This document shows, piece by piece, positions 26,000 through 35,164 of a DNA stretch of 64,000 nucleotides. Below the pieces are notes generated by a model that saw nothing but the letters and a program-made list of their open reading frames with translations, did no database searches and was not told the DNA's origin. A program made the position numbers and the translations under genes. The stretch lies in the NCBI RefSeq assembly GCF_013377785.1, contig NZ_JABXWT010000003.1, positions 54,958 to 118,957 of the forward strand, in the 5' to 3' direction. Source of the stretch: Ruegeria haliotis (GTDB lineage: Bacteria; Pseudomonadota; Alphaproteobacteria; Rhodobacterales; Rhodobacteraceae). The stretch's first letter is position 1. Every line of letters begins with the position of its first letter.

Positions 26000-27241
26000 C
26001 TAAGCCAATAGAGCTGAGATTTCCTTGGATTTCCAGCGCCGATGCATGCCGATCAGCCCCAGTATCGCCGCGACAATCACGATGTAATAGGGCACCCGGA
26101 TGTCGATGCTCATCAATCCGCCGCCGATCAGGGACATGACCCCACCGGCAAGGCAGAAGACTGCCGTGGTGACGCCCATGACCCAGCCCTGATCCGTTTC
26201 GCTGACACTGGATGAAAACAATCCCAGAAGGGTCGGGTAGGCGACGCCAAACAGGAAGTAGAACAGGAAAATCGGGATGTAACTCAGAACCCCACTGGGG
26301 CTGAACGCGAATGCAAACCCGCAGATGACCATCGTGACCAATGATGCGTAGATGATCGAATGCTTGCTGAACCGCTGTTGCGCGGGCTTCACCAGAAACG
26401 TGCTGGAAAAGGCCAGCGCGAACCCGATGGTCACCATCGCCATACTACCGCCAATCACACCATAGCCAAACGCACTGGTCAGAAAATTATCGACAAACAC
26501 ATAGAACGTGACATTGGCGATCATGAACAGCGCATAGACCGGCAGAATCTTCAGAACCATCGGATGCTCGCGCACGGCAATCAGGCTATCCGAGATATCA
26601 CGGGGGCGAAAGACAAACGGCGCGCGCTCGGTCCTGGTGTCCTTGAAAAAGAACAGCACCAGGAAGATGGCGATCAACACCAGAACAAACGCGCCATAGA
26701 ACGGCGTTTTCAGCGTTGCCGCACTTCCCAAAAGGGCGGCATCCGACAGAACTGCTCCAATGATCGGACCGCCAACAAGGCCAAAGCTGACACCGGTGAT
26801 GATATAGCCCATGTTACGGTCCCTATCCGCCGCATCGGTACTGCCATCAATCATGGCCGCCTGGGCGATGGGCTGATTTCCGGCGGTAAATCCGGTGATG
26901 GACCGGCCAAGGATCAACAGCAAAAGGCTGTTTAGGTACAGCGCCACAATGGTCAGCGCATAACCCATCAGGGCTCCTGCAAGGCAAACCAGCAGCGCAT
27001 TCTTGCGCCCGATCGAATCTGAAACTTTGGCGACGTAAACCACACCCAGAAACCAGGACAGAAAAAAGCAGCCGATCACCAGACCGTAGTACAAATGCCT
27101 GCTGCCCATCGAGGTACTCTCGGGCAGAAACCCGGATTTCGTCTCCATGATGAGCGAGTTGATGATGGGAAAGACCAGCCCCTGTCCGATCAGATCCACG
27201 AATACCACGAATAACAGGGTGATCTTTGCAATCTTCGTCAT
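26000..27241 (-). CDS. MFS transporter, TetA/multidrug type
   Basis: A 413-aa protein with twelve predicted helices. It has the N-terminal DLIGQGLVFPIINSL segment of TetA-like (TCR) carriers, the loop motif KVSDSIGRKNALL, and the motif C-like GVSFGLVGGPIIGAVL typical of drug/H+ antiporters. The substrate is unknown. The ATG at 27241 has GGGGAC upstream. It belongs to the group inserted between hslV and hslU and lies 32 nt upstream of the repeat-protein gene on the same strand, so the two may be co-transcribed. Confidence 0.88.
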   Translation of the reverse strand: MTKIAKITLLFVVFVDLIGQGLVFPIINSLIMETKSGFLPESTSMGSRHLYYGLVIGCFFLSWFLGVVYVAKVSDSIGRKNALLVCLAGALMGYALTIVALYLNSLLLLILGRSITGFTAGNQPIAQAAMIDGSTDAADRDRNMGYIITGVSFGLVGGPIIGAVLSDAALLGSAATLKTPFYGAFVLVLIAIFLVLFFFKDTRTERAPFVFRPRDISDSLIAVREHPMVLKILPVYALFMIANVTFYVFVDNFLTSAFGYGVIGGSMAMVTIGFALAFSSTFLVKPAQQRFSKHSIIYASLVTMVICGFAFAFSPSGVLSYIPIFLFYFLFGVAYPTLLGLFSSSVSETDQGWVMGVTTAVFCLAGGVMSLIGGGLMSIDIRVPYYIVIVAAILGLIGMHRRWKSKEISALLA

Positions 27242-27312
27242 AAAACACGTCCCCGGTTCAAGTTTTCCAAGGAGTGTAGCAGACAGGTGCTGCGTCACCT
27301 AACGGCGCATCA

Positions 27313-27333
27313 GGGGCCGGATAGCCCGGCCCC
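27313..27333. terminator. GC-rich hairpin between DM13 and MFS genes
   Basis: Perfect 8-bp stem GGGGCCGG/CCGGCCCC with a 5-nt loop. It lies 23 nt downstream of the DM13 stop on the minus strand. No U tract follows, so it may be a pause or RNA-stability hairpin rather than a full terminator. Confidence 0.45.
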
Positions 27334-27355
27334 CGCTTTCACGATCCGGCGCGGC

Positions 27356-27754
27356 TTATTTGTTCAGCGCGGCAACGCCCAGCGGCACGCCCGCGACGTC
27401 ACACCAGATATAGACTTCATTGTATTTTGAAACGTCCAGAGTGGGCGGCACAGCATAGGATTGCTTGCCGGTCAGGTGCAGCAGCGCGCCCAATTTGGTG
27501 TCAGGATCATAAGTGCCGTCCTTGCCCAGCGCCACACGCGGGTCCGGGCCACCATCCAGCGAGAAGTCGTCGCCCAGTTCGATAATGTAGCGGTCACCAT
27601 CCTTGACCAGTTTGACACTTCCGCTGGTGACATGATTCGAGCGGCCCTCGAAATGTCCCTTGTGGCCACCAGCCACGGCCACACTGGCGCTTGCCAGCGT
27701 CAGTGCCGCACCCGTGGCAGCCGCAGTCAGAAAGAGCGAGCGACGAGTCATCAT
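27356..27754 (-). CDS. Exported DM13-domain protein
   Basis: The 132-aa product starts with TRRSLFLTAAATGAALTLA, a Tat-like signal sequence with adjacent arginines, cut probably after SVAVA. The remainder matches DM13: GSVKLVKDGDRYIIELGDDFSLDGGPDPRVAL, then YNEVYIWCDVAGVPLGVAAL with the single conserved Cys. DM13 domains are proposed electron-transfer or redox modules. GGAGAA precedes tandem ATGs. Upstream gene of the minus-strand insert between hslV and hslU. Confidence 0.85.
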   Translation of the reverse strand: MMTRRSLFLTAAATGAALTLASASVAVAGGHKGHFEGRSNHVTSGSVKLVKDGDRYIIELGDDFSLDGGPDPRVALGKDGTYDPDTKLGALLHLTGKQSYAVPPTLDVSKYNEVYIWCDVAGVPLGVAALNK

Positions 27755-27952
27755 GATGTGTTTCTCCGTTTAATGTGTGCAGGCAGAGTTGCCCGTCGCG
27801 CCGTTTATGACGCAGGCCCGGAACAGATAGCGATTCACATCATCACGAATTTTCGTGTGCGTTCCGTGTATTGCCGTGATCTTTTTGTGATCGGCTTGTG
27901 TTTTTGCGCCTTATGATTAGGTTCCGATGCGAAACAAACGGATAGAACACAC

Positions 27953-29260
27953 ATGACCGACCTGACCCCGCGCGAGATTGTCTCGGAACTGGACCGCTTC
28001 ATCATCGGCCAGAAGGACGCAAAGCGTGCGGTGGCCGTGGCGCTGCGCAACCGCTGGCGGCGCAAGCAACTCTCGGATGACATCCGCGACGAGGTTTATC
28101 CGAAGAACATTCTGATGATCGGGCCCACCGGCGTCGGCAAGACCGAGATCAGCCGCCGTCTGGCAAAACTGGCCCGTGCACCGTTCATCAAGGTCGAAGC
28201 AACCAAATTCACCGAGGTCGGTTATGTCGGTCGCGACGTGGAACAGATCGTGCGCGATCTGGCCGACGCAGCCATCCTGCAAACCCGCGAATTCATGCGC
28301 GAAGATGTAAAAGCCAAGGCGTATCAAGCCGCCGAGGATCGTGTGATTGAAGCGATTGCAGGCGAGGATGCCCGCGACGCGACGCGTGAAATGTTTCGCA
28401 AGAAACTCAAAGCCGGAGAATTGGACGATACGGTGATCGAGCTTGACCTCGCCGACAGTTCGAACCCGATGCCGATGTTCGATGTTCCCGGCCAACCCGG
28501 CAGCCAGATGGGGATGATGAATCTGGGCGACATTTTTGGCAAAGCCTTCAGTGGGCGCACGGTCAAACGGCGCATGACCGTCTTGGAAAGCTATGACACC
28601 CTGATCGGGGAAGAGGCCGACAAACTGCTGGATGACGAAACCGTCAACCGCACCGCGCTGGAATCGGTGGAACAGAACGGCATCGTGTTTCTGGACGAGA
28701 TCGACAAGGTCTGCGCCCGGTCCGACGCCCGTGGCGCCGATGTCAGCCGCGAAGGCGTGCAACGCGATCTGCTGCCCCTGATCGAAGGCACAACGGTGTC
28801 CACCAAGCATGGCCCGGTAAAGACTGACCATATCCTGTTCATCGCGTCAGGCGCGTTTCATATTGCAAAACCTTCGGACCTGCTGCCGGAACTTCAGGGT
28901 CGGCTGCCGATCCGGGTTGAATTGCGGGCGCTGACCGAACAGGATTTCGTGCGCATCCTGACCGAAACCGACAACGCCCTGACCCGCCAGTACACCGCCT
29001 TGATGGGCACCGAAGAAGTGACCGTCGGCTTTACGGATGACGGCATCGCTGCGCTGGCGCGTATCGCTGCGGACGTGAACCAAAGCATCGAGAATATCGG
29101 CGCGCGCCGGCTTTATACGGTGATGGAGCGGGTATTCGAGGATCTGTCCTTTGCCGCTCCGGACAAGGCCGGAACTGAGATTACCGTTGATGCGCAATTC
29201 GTCAGCGACAATCTGGGCGAACTGACCAAATCATCGGATCTGAGCCGTTACGTTTTGTAA
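27953..29260 (+). CDS. hslU: ATP-dependent protease ATPase subunit HslU
   Basis: HslU is the AAA+ unfoldase that feeds substrates into HslV. The 435-aa protein has Walker A GPTGVGKT (57-64), the pore loop GYVGRD (90-95), Walker [12 protein letters not shown], sensor region [14 protein letters not shown] and the C-terminal docking tail LSRYVL. Because the hslV transcript is interrupted by minus-strand genes, it needs its own promoter in 27755-27952; I could not assign one with confidence. Confidence 0.97.
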   Translation: MTDLTPREIVSELDRFIIGQKDAKRAVAVALRNRWRRKQLSDDIRDEVYPKNILMIGPTGVGKTEISRRLAKLARAPFIKVEATKFTEVGYVGRDVEQIVRDLADAAILQTREFMREDVKAKAYQAAEDRVIEAIAGEDARDATREMFRKKLKAGELDDTVIELDLADSSNPMPMFDVPGQPGSQMGMMNLGDIFGKAFSGRTVKRRMTVLESYDTLIGEEADKLLDDETVNRTALESVEQNGIVFLDEIDKVCARSDARGADVSREGVQRDLLPLIEGTTVSTKHGPVKTDHILFIASGAFHIAKPSDLLPELQGRLPIRVELRALTEQDFVRILTETDNALTRQYTALMGTEEVTVGFTDDGIAALARIAADVNQSIENIGARRLYTVMERVFEDLSFAAPDKAGTEITVDAQFVSDNLGELTKSSDLSRYVL

Positions 29261-29310
29261 CCTGACCGGCTGGATTCTGCCGCCTGTTTCAACAAGCGAC
29301 ACCCTCTTGT

Positions 29311-29359
29311 CTCTGGACGTCGGGACAGAAATCGATAGCGTAGCCCCAGACATCCAGAG
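29311..29359 (+). promoter_or_regulatory. Inverted repeat before the DUF900 gene
   Basis: Eleven-base arms (29311-29321 CTCTGGACGTC, 29349-29359 GACATCCAGAG, one G-U pair) enclose a 27-nt loop. The right arm covers the AGAGG ribosome-site sequence of the GTG start at 29368, so folding would hide it. It could alternatively terminate hslU transcripts. Confidence 0.35.
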
Positions 29360-29367
29360 GTCTGAGT

Positions 29368-30465
29368 GTGCTGCGCTATCTATTCATCTTGCTGACGGCC
29401 GTTTCTTTAAGTGCTTGCGTGGACCGCTCGGTTTCCGAGACGGTGCCAGACGCGCTGCGCGTCGGCACACCGGAAACCGTCTTTGCCGCGACATCCCGCG
29501 CCCGAGAGGCTGACGGGTCCTATGGGTATCGCCGTGCCGAAACGCTGCGGTTTCTCGAGATGACGGTATCAATTCCGCCAGGCCGCACGCCGGGAACCCT
29601 GAAATTCTCGTATGCGAACCCGAACCCCGCCAAACAGTTCGTTCTGGCCGATGTTACCGAGTTCTCGGGGCCGCAGGATTTGGGAGGTCGGCTGCGGGGC
29701 GTCGAAGATGTCACCGTATTTGTCCACGGATACAACGCGACGCAGACAGAAACGGCGTTCCGGGCAGCACAACTGGCCCATGACATCGGGATTCCCGGAT
29801 CGATCCTGATATATTCCTGGCCCAGTCAGGCGCGCGGGGCGGGTTACGCTTACGATCTGGACAGCATGCTGTTTGCCCGTGACGGGTTGGAACGGACCGT
29901 TCGCGAGCTGAAATCCATGGGCGTAAAGCACGTAAACATTGTGGCGCATTCCATGGGGGGCGCCCTGACGATGGAGATGATGCGCCAGGCTGAGCTACGT
30001 CAACCGGGCTGGTCACGTAAAAACATCGAAGGCGTCATTCTGATTTCACCCGATCTGGATGTGGATTTGTTTCGCACGCAGATGAACAGCATCAAAAATC
30101 CACCGGACCCGTTTGTCGTGATGGTGTCGCAGAAGGACAAGGTCCTGAATATCTCTGCCCGGTTGCGCGGCACCGCCGACAGTAAACGTCTGGGCAATAT
30201 CGACTCGGTCGAACAGCTGGCGGATTACCCGATCAGCGTCATAGATACGACGGCCTTCAACAGTGACGCAGGTTCGTCGCATTTCGTGGCAGCAACCTCA
30301 CCTGCGCTGTTGTCCATCCTCAGCTCTGTTCGACGCGTCAACCGCACGTTCGGGCGAGATCGGCCCGGGATCGACGGACTGGTTCCGCCAAGCGAACGAA
30401 GCCCTGATGGCGCCACGGAAATCGTGTTGACCGAGACAGGACAGGCACAGGTCAGCGCTCCGTGA
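29368..30465 (+). CDS. DUF900 alpha/beta-hydrolase lipoprotein
   Basis: The 365-aa product starts at GTG, has a lipobox LSAC (Cys17) and a DUF900-type hydrolase domain: VTVFVHGYNAT (oxyanion strand), the nucleophile elbow AHSMGG, VILISPDLDVDLF with the likely acid, and a later His in SSHFVA. Attachment to the outer or inner membrane facing the periplasm is expected. The substrate is unknown; esterase or lipase activity is plausible. Its stop overlaps the GTG of the next gene. Confidence 0.87.
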   Translation: MLRYLFILLTAVSLSACVDRSVSETVPDALRVGTPETVFAATSRAREADGSYGYRRAETLRFLEMTVSIPPGRTPGTLKFSYANPNPAKQFVLADVTEFSGPQDLGGRLRGVEDVTVFVHGYNATQTETAFRAAQLAHDIGIPGSILIYSWPSQARGAGYAYDLDSMLFARDGLERTVRELKSMGVKHVNIVAHSMGGALTMEMMRQAELRQPGWSRKNIEGVILISPDLDVDLFRTQMNSIKNPPDPFVVMVSQKDKVLNISARLRGTADSKRLGNIDSVEQLADYPISVIDTTAFNSDAGSSHFVAATSPALLSILSSVRRVNRTFGRDRPGIDGLVPPSERSPDGATEIVLTETGQAQVSAP

Positions 30466-31682
30466 CGCAGTTCAATCTGCGTCAGTACCTGTATCAGAAC
30501 GCGACCTGGCTGGGCGCTGGTGTGTTGCTGACCTTTTTGTCCAGCTTTGGTCAGACTTTTTTCATCTCGATCTTCGCGGGTGAAATCCGCTCGGAATTTG
30601 GGCTGAGCCATGGGGCTTGGGGCGGGCTGTATACGTTGGGCACAACCGTATCTGCCATCGTGATGATCTGGGCAGGCGGATTGACCGACATCTTTCGCGT
30701 ACGTGTTCTGGGACTGGTCGTGCTGGCAGGTCTGGCACTGGCAGCACTGGCCATGGCGCTGAATACCTGGGTAATCCTGCTGCCAGTGGCAATCTTGTTG
30801 TTGCGTCTGTTCGGTCAGGGCATGAGTACACATCTTGCCATGGTCGCCATGGCCCGCTGGTTTACCGCCACGCGCGGTAAGGCCCTTTCGATCGCCTCGG
30901 TAGGGTTTGCCATCGGCGAAGCATTGCTGCCCCTGATCTTTGTGTCCGCAATGGTGTTTTTGGATTGGCGCTGGTTGTGGGGCGTCGCGGCAGGCATCAC
31001 GATACTCGGGATACCCATTCTGACGCGATTGCTGCGTCAGGAACGGACACCGCAAAGCCTGAGCAGCGCGTATTCCTCTACGGGTATGCGCGGCCACCAC
31101 TGGACCCGACGCGAGGCGCTATGTGATCCGCTTTTCTGGTTCATGGCGCCCGCGGTGCTTGGACCATCCGCATTCATCACAGCCTTCTTCTTTCATCAGG
31201 TCCACTTCGCCGAGGTCAAGGGCTGGCAGCATATCCAGCTGGTGACCCTATTTCCGATTTATACCGGGGTTTCGCTGCTTTCGATGTTCGCGGCGGGTTG
31301 GGCCTTGGATAGATGGGGCACAGCACGCATAATGCCCTACTACCAACTTCCCATGGCGATTGGCTTTGCCGTCCTGGCAACGTCCACATCAATCGGTGGC
31401 GCCATGACAGGGTTGATTTTCTTAGGTCTGACCGTTGGAGCAAACAGCACATTGCCCAGCGCATTCTGGGCCGAGTTTTACGGCACGAGGCATATTGGTG
31501 CGATCAAGGCGATGGCCACGGCTGTCATAGTGTTGGGCTCCGCAATTGGCCCCGGCCTGACCGGCGTCTTGATCGATCAGGGTATCTCACTGAGTACCCA
31601 GTTCCTATGGGTCGGAGGATTCTTCATTTTAGTTTGCATATTGGCCCGGATCGGCACTTCCCGGGCCGTTCGCACCCTCTAA
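30462..31682 (+). CDS. MFS transporter
   Basis: The 406-aa protein has twelve predicted helices, GGLYTLGTTVSAIVMIWAGGLTDIFRVR in the first half and a second-half loop AGWALDRWGTARIMP. It resembles monocarboxylate/oxalate-type or NarK-like MFS carriers, with no certain substrate. GTG overlaps the DUF900 stop (GTGA), so the two are coupled. The last 4 nt overlap the convergent smr gene. Confidence 0.85.
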   Translation: MTQFNLRQYLYQNATWLGAGVLLTFLSSFGQTFFISIFAGEIRSEFGLSHGAWGGLYTLGTTVSAIVMIWAGGLTDIFRVRVLGLVVLAGLALAALAMALNTWVILLPVAILLLRLFGQGMSTHLAMVAMARWFTATRGKALSIASVGFAIGEALLPLIFVSAMVFLDWRWLWGVAAGITILGIPILTRLLRQERTPQSLSSAYSSTGMRGHHWTRREALCDPLFWFMAPAVLGPSAFITAFFFHQVHFAEVKGWQHIQLVTLFPIYTGVSLLSMFAAGWALDRWGTARIMPYYQLPMAIGFAVLATSTSIGGAMTGLIFLGLTVGANSTLPSAFWAEFYGTRHIGAIKAMATAVIVLGSAIGPGLTGVLIDQGISLSTQFLWVGGFFILVCILARIGTSRAVRTL

Positions 31683-32266
31683 CGAGTGCGCCGCAAATAG
31701 ACGTAATACGCACCATCTCCACCGTGGCTGATATGGGCGGGTGTCACCTGCATAACAGCTTGCGCCAATGGCGGTAACGACAGCCACTGCGGCACTTGAT
31801 TGCGCAGAACCCCACGCGGGGTAGGGATCGGGCCGTATTCATCACGATCCTTGCCTTTGCCGGTGATCACCAGAACCAACCGCTTGCCTTGCGCCTGAGC
31901 GGTCAGGACAAACCGGACAAGCGCGGGATGCGCCGTATCGACCCGCATCCCGTGCAGATCAAGCTTGCCCTCGGGCCTGAGCTTACCGCGCTTCATGCGC
32001 CCAAATGCCTTGGTGTCCATCTGAACCGGAGTCGCCCGCAACGTTTCAGTCACTGAGGGTTTCAAATTGTTACTGGACGGTTGGGCCCGGTGGGCCTGTC
32101 CCAGCTCAAAAGCCTCGAACCGGGGCTTGGGGTGCTTTTTGGGCGTGGGTTTGGGCAGGGATGTAGGGTGCACTGTCTGCGGGATGTCCGGGTGCATCCG
32201 TTCGGCCTGTTTGGCCACTTTGCGCCACAGATCGATTTCGTCCGTCGTCAGTTTGCGTCGGGTCAT
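31679..32266 (-). CDS. Smr-domain protein
   Basis: The 195-aa protein has a basic, Pro-rich N-terminal half and a C-terminal Smr (small MutS-related) domain: KLDLHGMRVDTAH, LVLVITGKGKDRD and PAHISHGGDGAYYVYLRR. Smr domains are nicking or RNA-cleaving nucleases; in E. coli relatives they act in ribosome rescue. The ATG overlaps the mltA stop (TGATG). Position at the end of tim44-mltA-smr is conserved in Rhodobacterales. Confidence 0.93.
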   Translation of the reverse strand: MTRRKLTTDEIDLWRKVAKQAERMHPDIPQTVHPTSLPKPTPKKHPKPRFEAFELGQAHRAQPSSNNLKPSVTETLRATPVQMDTKAFGRMKRGKLRPEGKLDLHGMRVDTAHPALVRFVLTAQAQGKRLVLVITGKGKDRDEYGPIPTPRGVLRNQVPQWLSLPPLAQAVMQVTPAHISHGGDGAYYVYLRRTR

Positions 32267-33306
32267 CAGAACTCATCCGGCAACAGCGCGTAGGCACGCT
32301 GGATCGGCAGCAACACGATCATTCGACCCGGATCCTTCAGCCGACCTGCAGCTTGCCCAGCCTTATCGCCAGTGCCGAAGAAAATATCGGCCCGTTGCGC
32401 GCCCTTGATAGCCGATCCGGTATCCTGTGCGATCATCAGCCGCCGCAATGGGGTCTTGCCGTCCTTTTCCACCCAGACCGGCGCACCGAGCGGCGTATAG
32501 GCCGGGTCGGCCGCAATGCTGCGCATCGTTGTCACCGAGCGGTTCATGGCCCCCAGCGGCCCCAACTCGGGCGCCACGCGCGACACTTCGCGAAAAAACA
32601 CATATGATGGATTGTGAAACAACAGCTCGGCGCCAGCTTCGGGGTTTTTGCGGACCCAGGCGCGGATCATCTGGGCGCTGACCTCATGCGCCCCCAAAAC
32701 ACCACTCCGAACCAGCTCGACCCCAATCGAGCGATATGGATGCCCATTTGCGCCCCCGTATCCGACGCGCAACGCTTTGCCATTCGGCAAGCGAACCCGG
32801 CCCGAGCCCTGGATTTGCAGAAAGAACAGCTCGACCGGGTCATCGACCCACGCGATTTCAAGACCACGGCCCTGCATCACGTCACCGCTCAGAATATCGC
32901 GACGGCTAAGCCATTGCCCAGCCTCGCGCGCCTCGGGCGGCATCTTGTAGATCGGATATCTGAACTGATCCGAACGGGTACGGGAGCCGTCAAGTTCCGG
33001 CTCAAAATAACCGGTGAACAAAGCATCTTTACCGTCCTCGACCAGCACGGGCCGAAAGAACAACTCAAAGAACGCACGCGCCGCATCAGGTTCATAGGTC
33101 TTTGCCGCAGCGCACAAAGCACGCCAGTCCGGATCAACCAAATCACCACAGGTGTTCAGAAAAACGGACAGGGCCGCGCCGTGATCATCATCGGCCCAGC
33201 CCTGCAGATCGTCGAACGACAGTATGGATCGCGTCGCCTCGGCTCCGGCGGCGCTGGCAGTGGTCATGACACCGACCAATAATAGCGACCGGAGCGTGGC
33301 AATCAT
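32266..33306 (-). CDS. mltA: Membrane-bound lytic murein transglycosylase A family
   Basis: MltA cleaves peptidoglycan to 1,6-anhydromuropeptides. The 346-aa product has a Sec signal (IATLRSLLLVGVMTTASAAG) without a lipobox Cys, so it is probably soluble in the periplasm. The MltA domain shows FTGYFEPELDGS and FFLQIQGSGRVRL, and the C-terminal 3D domain shows IAQDTGSAIKGAQRADIFFG with the catalytic Asp. The start ATG overlaps the tim44 stop. Confidence 0.95.
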   Translation of the reverse strand: MIATLRSLLLVGVMTTASAAGAEATRSILSFDDLQGWADDDHGAALSVFLNTCGDLVDPDWRALCAAAKTYEPDAARAFFELFFRPVLVEDGKDALFTGYFEPELDGSRTRSDQFRYPIYKMPPEAREAGQWLSRRDILSGDVMQGRGLEIAWVDDPVELFFLQIQGSGRVRLPNGKALRVGYGGANGHPYRSIGVELVRSGVLGAHEVSAQMIRAWVRKNPEAGAELLFHNPSYVFFREVSRVAPELGPLGAMNRSVTTMRSIAADPAYTPLGAPVWVEKDGKTPLRRLMIAQDTGSAIKGAQRADIFFGTGDKAGQAAGRLKDPGRMIVLLPIQRAYALLPDEF

Positions 33307-33962
33307 GCGTCCGTGGCGACAAGCAGCCAATTCGGGTCGTCTTTGCCCATGACTCGGGCAAAGGTCCAGCTGTCCTTTTGGCGTTTGATGGTGTTGGGGT
33401 TGCCTTCGATGATATCGCCGCCCTTGTCCCGCACGACCGAGGTCAGCTCGCCCACGAATTTCATGGTGATCTCAGCGTGATTGGAGTCCTTGTCGAACCG
33501 GACATCGGCTAGCGTGGTTTCACGCACCCCGACGAATTCAGCCTCGATCGTCAGGCCCTGATCTTCGCGGGCAGAGACGACCGACACAAAGGTGTCAAAC
33601 ACCTCTTCCGACAGGAAGGGCTGGATCTCATCCAGATTACCCTTTTCAAAGCCCATCACGATCAACTCATAAGCGCCGCGGGCACCTTGAACGAATTCAC
33701 CGACCGAGAAACCGGGCTCGACCCGTTTCATCGCCGCCAGAGTTTGGGCCTGTTCGCTGTCTTCGGGCACGTGGTCCGTGATGTCATGATCCGGGCCGCC
33801 TTCGATCACCTCGAAATCGCGGCGCGCGTTGTTGGCGTCGGGCTGTTGTTGCAGTGGCGGCTTTTCAAAACCTTCGCGCGTGCCCAATACACTTTTCAGG
33901 CGTATGATCAGGAAAACAGCAATGCCAAGAAGCACCAAAAGTTGGATCATGGGATTGTTCAT
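33303..33962 (-). CDS. Tim44-like membrane protein
   Basis: The 219-aa product has one N-terminal membrane helix (IQLLVLLGIAVFLIIRL), an acidic linker, and a Tim44/TIM-like domain from about residue 85 (GARGAYELIVMGFEKGNLDEIQPFLSEEVF...). In alphaproteobacteria this family includes TimA, a relative of the mitochondrial import-motor adaptor; its bacterial role is unclear. Divergent from fxsA. Confidence 0.92.
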   Translation of the reverse strand: MNNPMIQLLVLLGIAVFLIIRLKSVLGTREGFEKPPLQQQPDANNARRDFEVIEGGPDHDITDHVPEDSEQAQTLAAMKRVEPGFSVGEFVQGARGAYELIVMGFEKGNLDEIQPFLSEEVFDTFVSVVSAREDQGLTIEAEFVGVRETTLADVRFDKDSNHAEITMKFVGELTSVVRDKGGDIIEGNPNTIKRQKDSWTFARVMGKDDPNWLLVATDA

Positions 33963-34070
33963 TTCATCCTCTTTTCAGAACCGGGACTTTGTGTACGCGG
34001 CCTCATGCCACTATGTAGGTGACAGTTGGTGGCAAGTCCACAGCCCCGCCTATGGTAAAGGATAACGCAA

Positions 34071-34571
34071 ATGTACCTGTTCTTGGCTTTTTTGTTGGTT
34101 CCGATCATCGAGATCGCCCTGTTCATTCAGGTTGGTGGTCTGATCGGTCTGTGGCCGACTCTTGCAATTGTAGTCCTGACTGCGGTTTTGGGCACTGTTC
34201 TGGTGCGGACACAAGGTCGCATGGCCTTGGGACAGTTGCAGCGTTCCTTTGCCGAACTGGGTGATCCGACCGAACCTCTGGCCCATGGTGCAATGATATT
34301 ATTATCGGGCGCATTGCTGCTGACACCCGGTTTTTTCACCGATGCCATTGGTTTTGCATTATTGGTTCCGGCCATCCGGATTACAGTCTTCCGCTATCTG
34401 AAATCCAAAGTAACCGTCGCCCAGTTCCAGATGGGCCCCGGCCCCGGATTCCAGAACAGGGGCACACCGTTTGATCAGGGCGATGTGGTTGACGGAGAAT
34501 TCACCGAAGTTCGTCCCCGAAAGGACCCGGAAATGCCCTCCAAATGGGTGGAAGGGCCCCACCAGCATTGA
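34071..34571 (+). CDS. fxsA: FxsA family membrane protein
   Basis: The 166-aa protein matches FxsA: YLFLAFLLVPIIEIALFIQVGGLIG, then TLAIVVLTAVLGTVLVRTQG, GAMILLSGALLLTPGFFTDAIG and a cytosolic tail. FxsA overproduction relieves phage T7 exclusion by F plasmid in E. coli; its native role is unknown. Four membrane helices predicted. It lies 54 nt before secB. Confidence 0.93.
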   Translation: MYLFLAFLLVPIIEIALFIQVGGLIGLWPTLAIVVLTAVLGTVLVRTQGRMALGQLQRSFAELGDPTEPLAHGAMILLSGALLLTPGFFTDAIGFALLVPAIRITVFRYLKSKVTVAQFQMGPGPGFQNRGTPFDQGDVVDGEFTEVRPRKDPEMPSKWVEGPHQH

Positions 34572-34625
34572 GGTGCCGCGCCCAACTTGCTAAGCAGTGG
34601 CGAATTTCAATTTTGGAGTAGATCC

Positions 34626-35126
34626 ATGGCCGAAGAAAACGCTGCAGAAAACACTGCGGCCCAAGACGCCCCGCAGGTTCAGATGCGTGTTCTGGGGCAA
34701 TTCATCCGGGACATGTCGTTTGAAAATGTAATGGCCCAAAAGGGTGTGTCCGGCGACGTGCAGCCCGAAATCGCAGTTCAGGTGAACCTGGACGCGAAAA
34801 AGCGCCCGGCAGATCATCAGTACGAAGTTTCGATCAAACTGAACCTGAAATCCAAGGCCAAAGGTCTGGAAGACATCCTGTTCCTGTGCGAGCTCGACTA
34901 TTGCGGCCTGTTCCACGTCGAGGGCGTGCCCGAGGATCAGTTGCATCCGTTCCTGATGATCGAATGCCCCCGGATGCTGTTCCCGTTCCTGCGTCGCATC
35001 GTCAGCGATATTACGCGTGACGGTGGCTATCCGCCGGTGAACCTGGACAACATTGATTTCGTGTCGCTGTATCGCAACGAATTGATGCGCCGTCAGGCCG
35101 AACAGGCGCAAAAAACAGACGCCTGA
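34626..35126 (+). CDS. secB: Protein-export chaperone SecB
   Basis: SecB holds preproteins unfolded and passes them to SecA. The 166-aa acidic protein has VLGQFIRDMSFENVMAQKG, YEVSIKLNLKSKAKG, ELDYCGLFHVEGVP and FPFLRRIVSDITRDGGYPPVNLDNIDF. The ATG at 34626 follows TTTTGGAGTAGATCC, which excludes a longer reading from 34587. Confidence 0.98.
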   Translation: MAEENAAENTAAQDAPQVQMRVLGQFIRDMSFENVMAQKGVSGDVQPEIAVQVNLDAKKRPADHQYEVSIKLNLKSKAKGLEDILFLCELDYCGLFHVEGVPEDQLHPFLMIECPRMLFPFLRRIVSDITRDGGYPPVNLDNIDFVSLYRNELMRRQAEQAQKTDA

Positions 35127-35133
35127 TGCATTC

Positions 35134-35164
35134 GACCCGTGCCTGAGCTGATCAGGCGCGGGTC
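35134..35164. terminator. Hairpin between secB and dnaQ ends
   Basis: A 12-bp interrupted stem (GACCCG-t-GCCTGA with TCAGGC-g-CGGGTC) lies between two convergent genes and covers the dnaQ stop. It lacks a T tract but could serve both directions. Confidence 0.5.

Noticed and set aside
27917-28831. 304-codon open frame opposite hslU
   Set aside because: Antisense shadow; the true gene on the plus strand has all AAA+ motifs.
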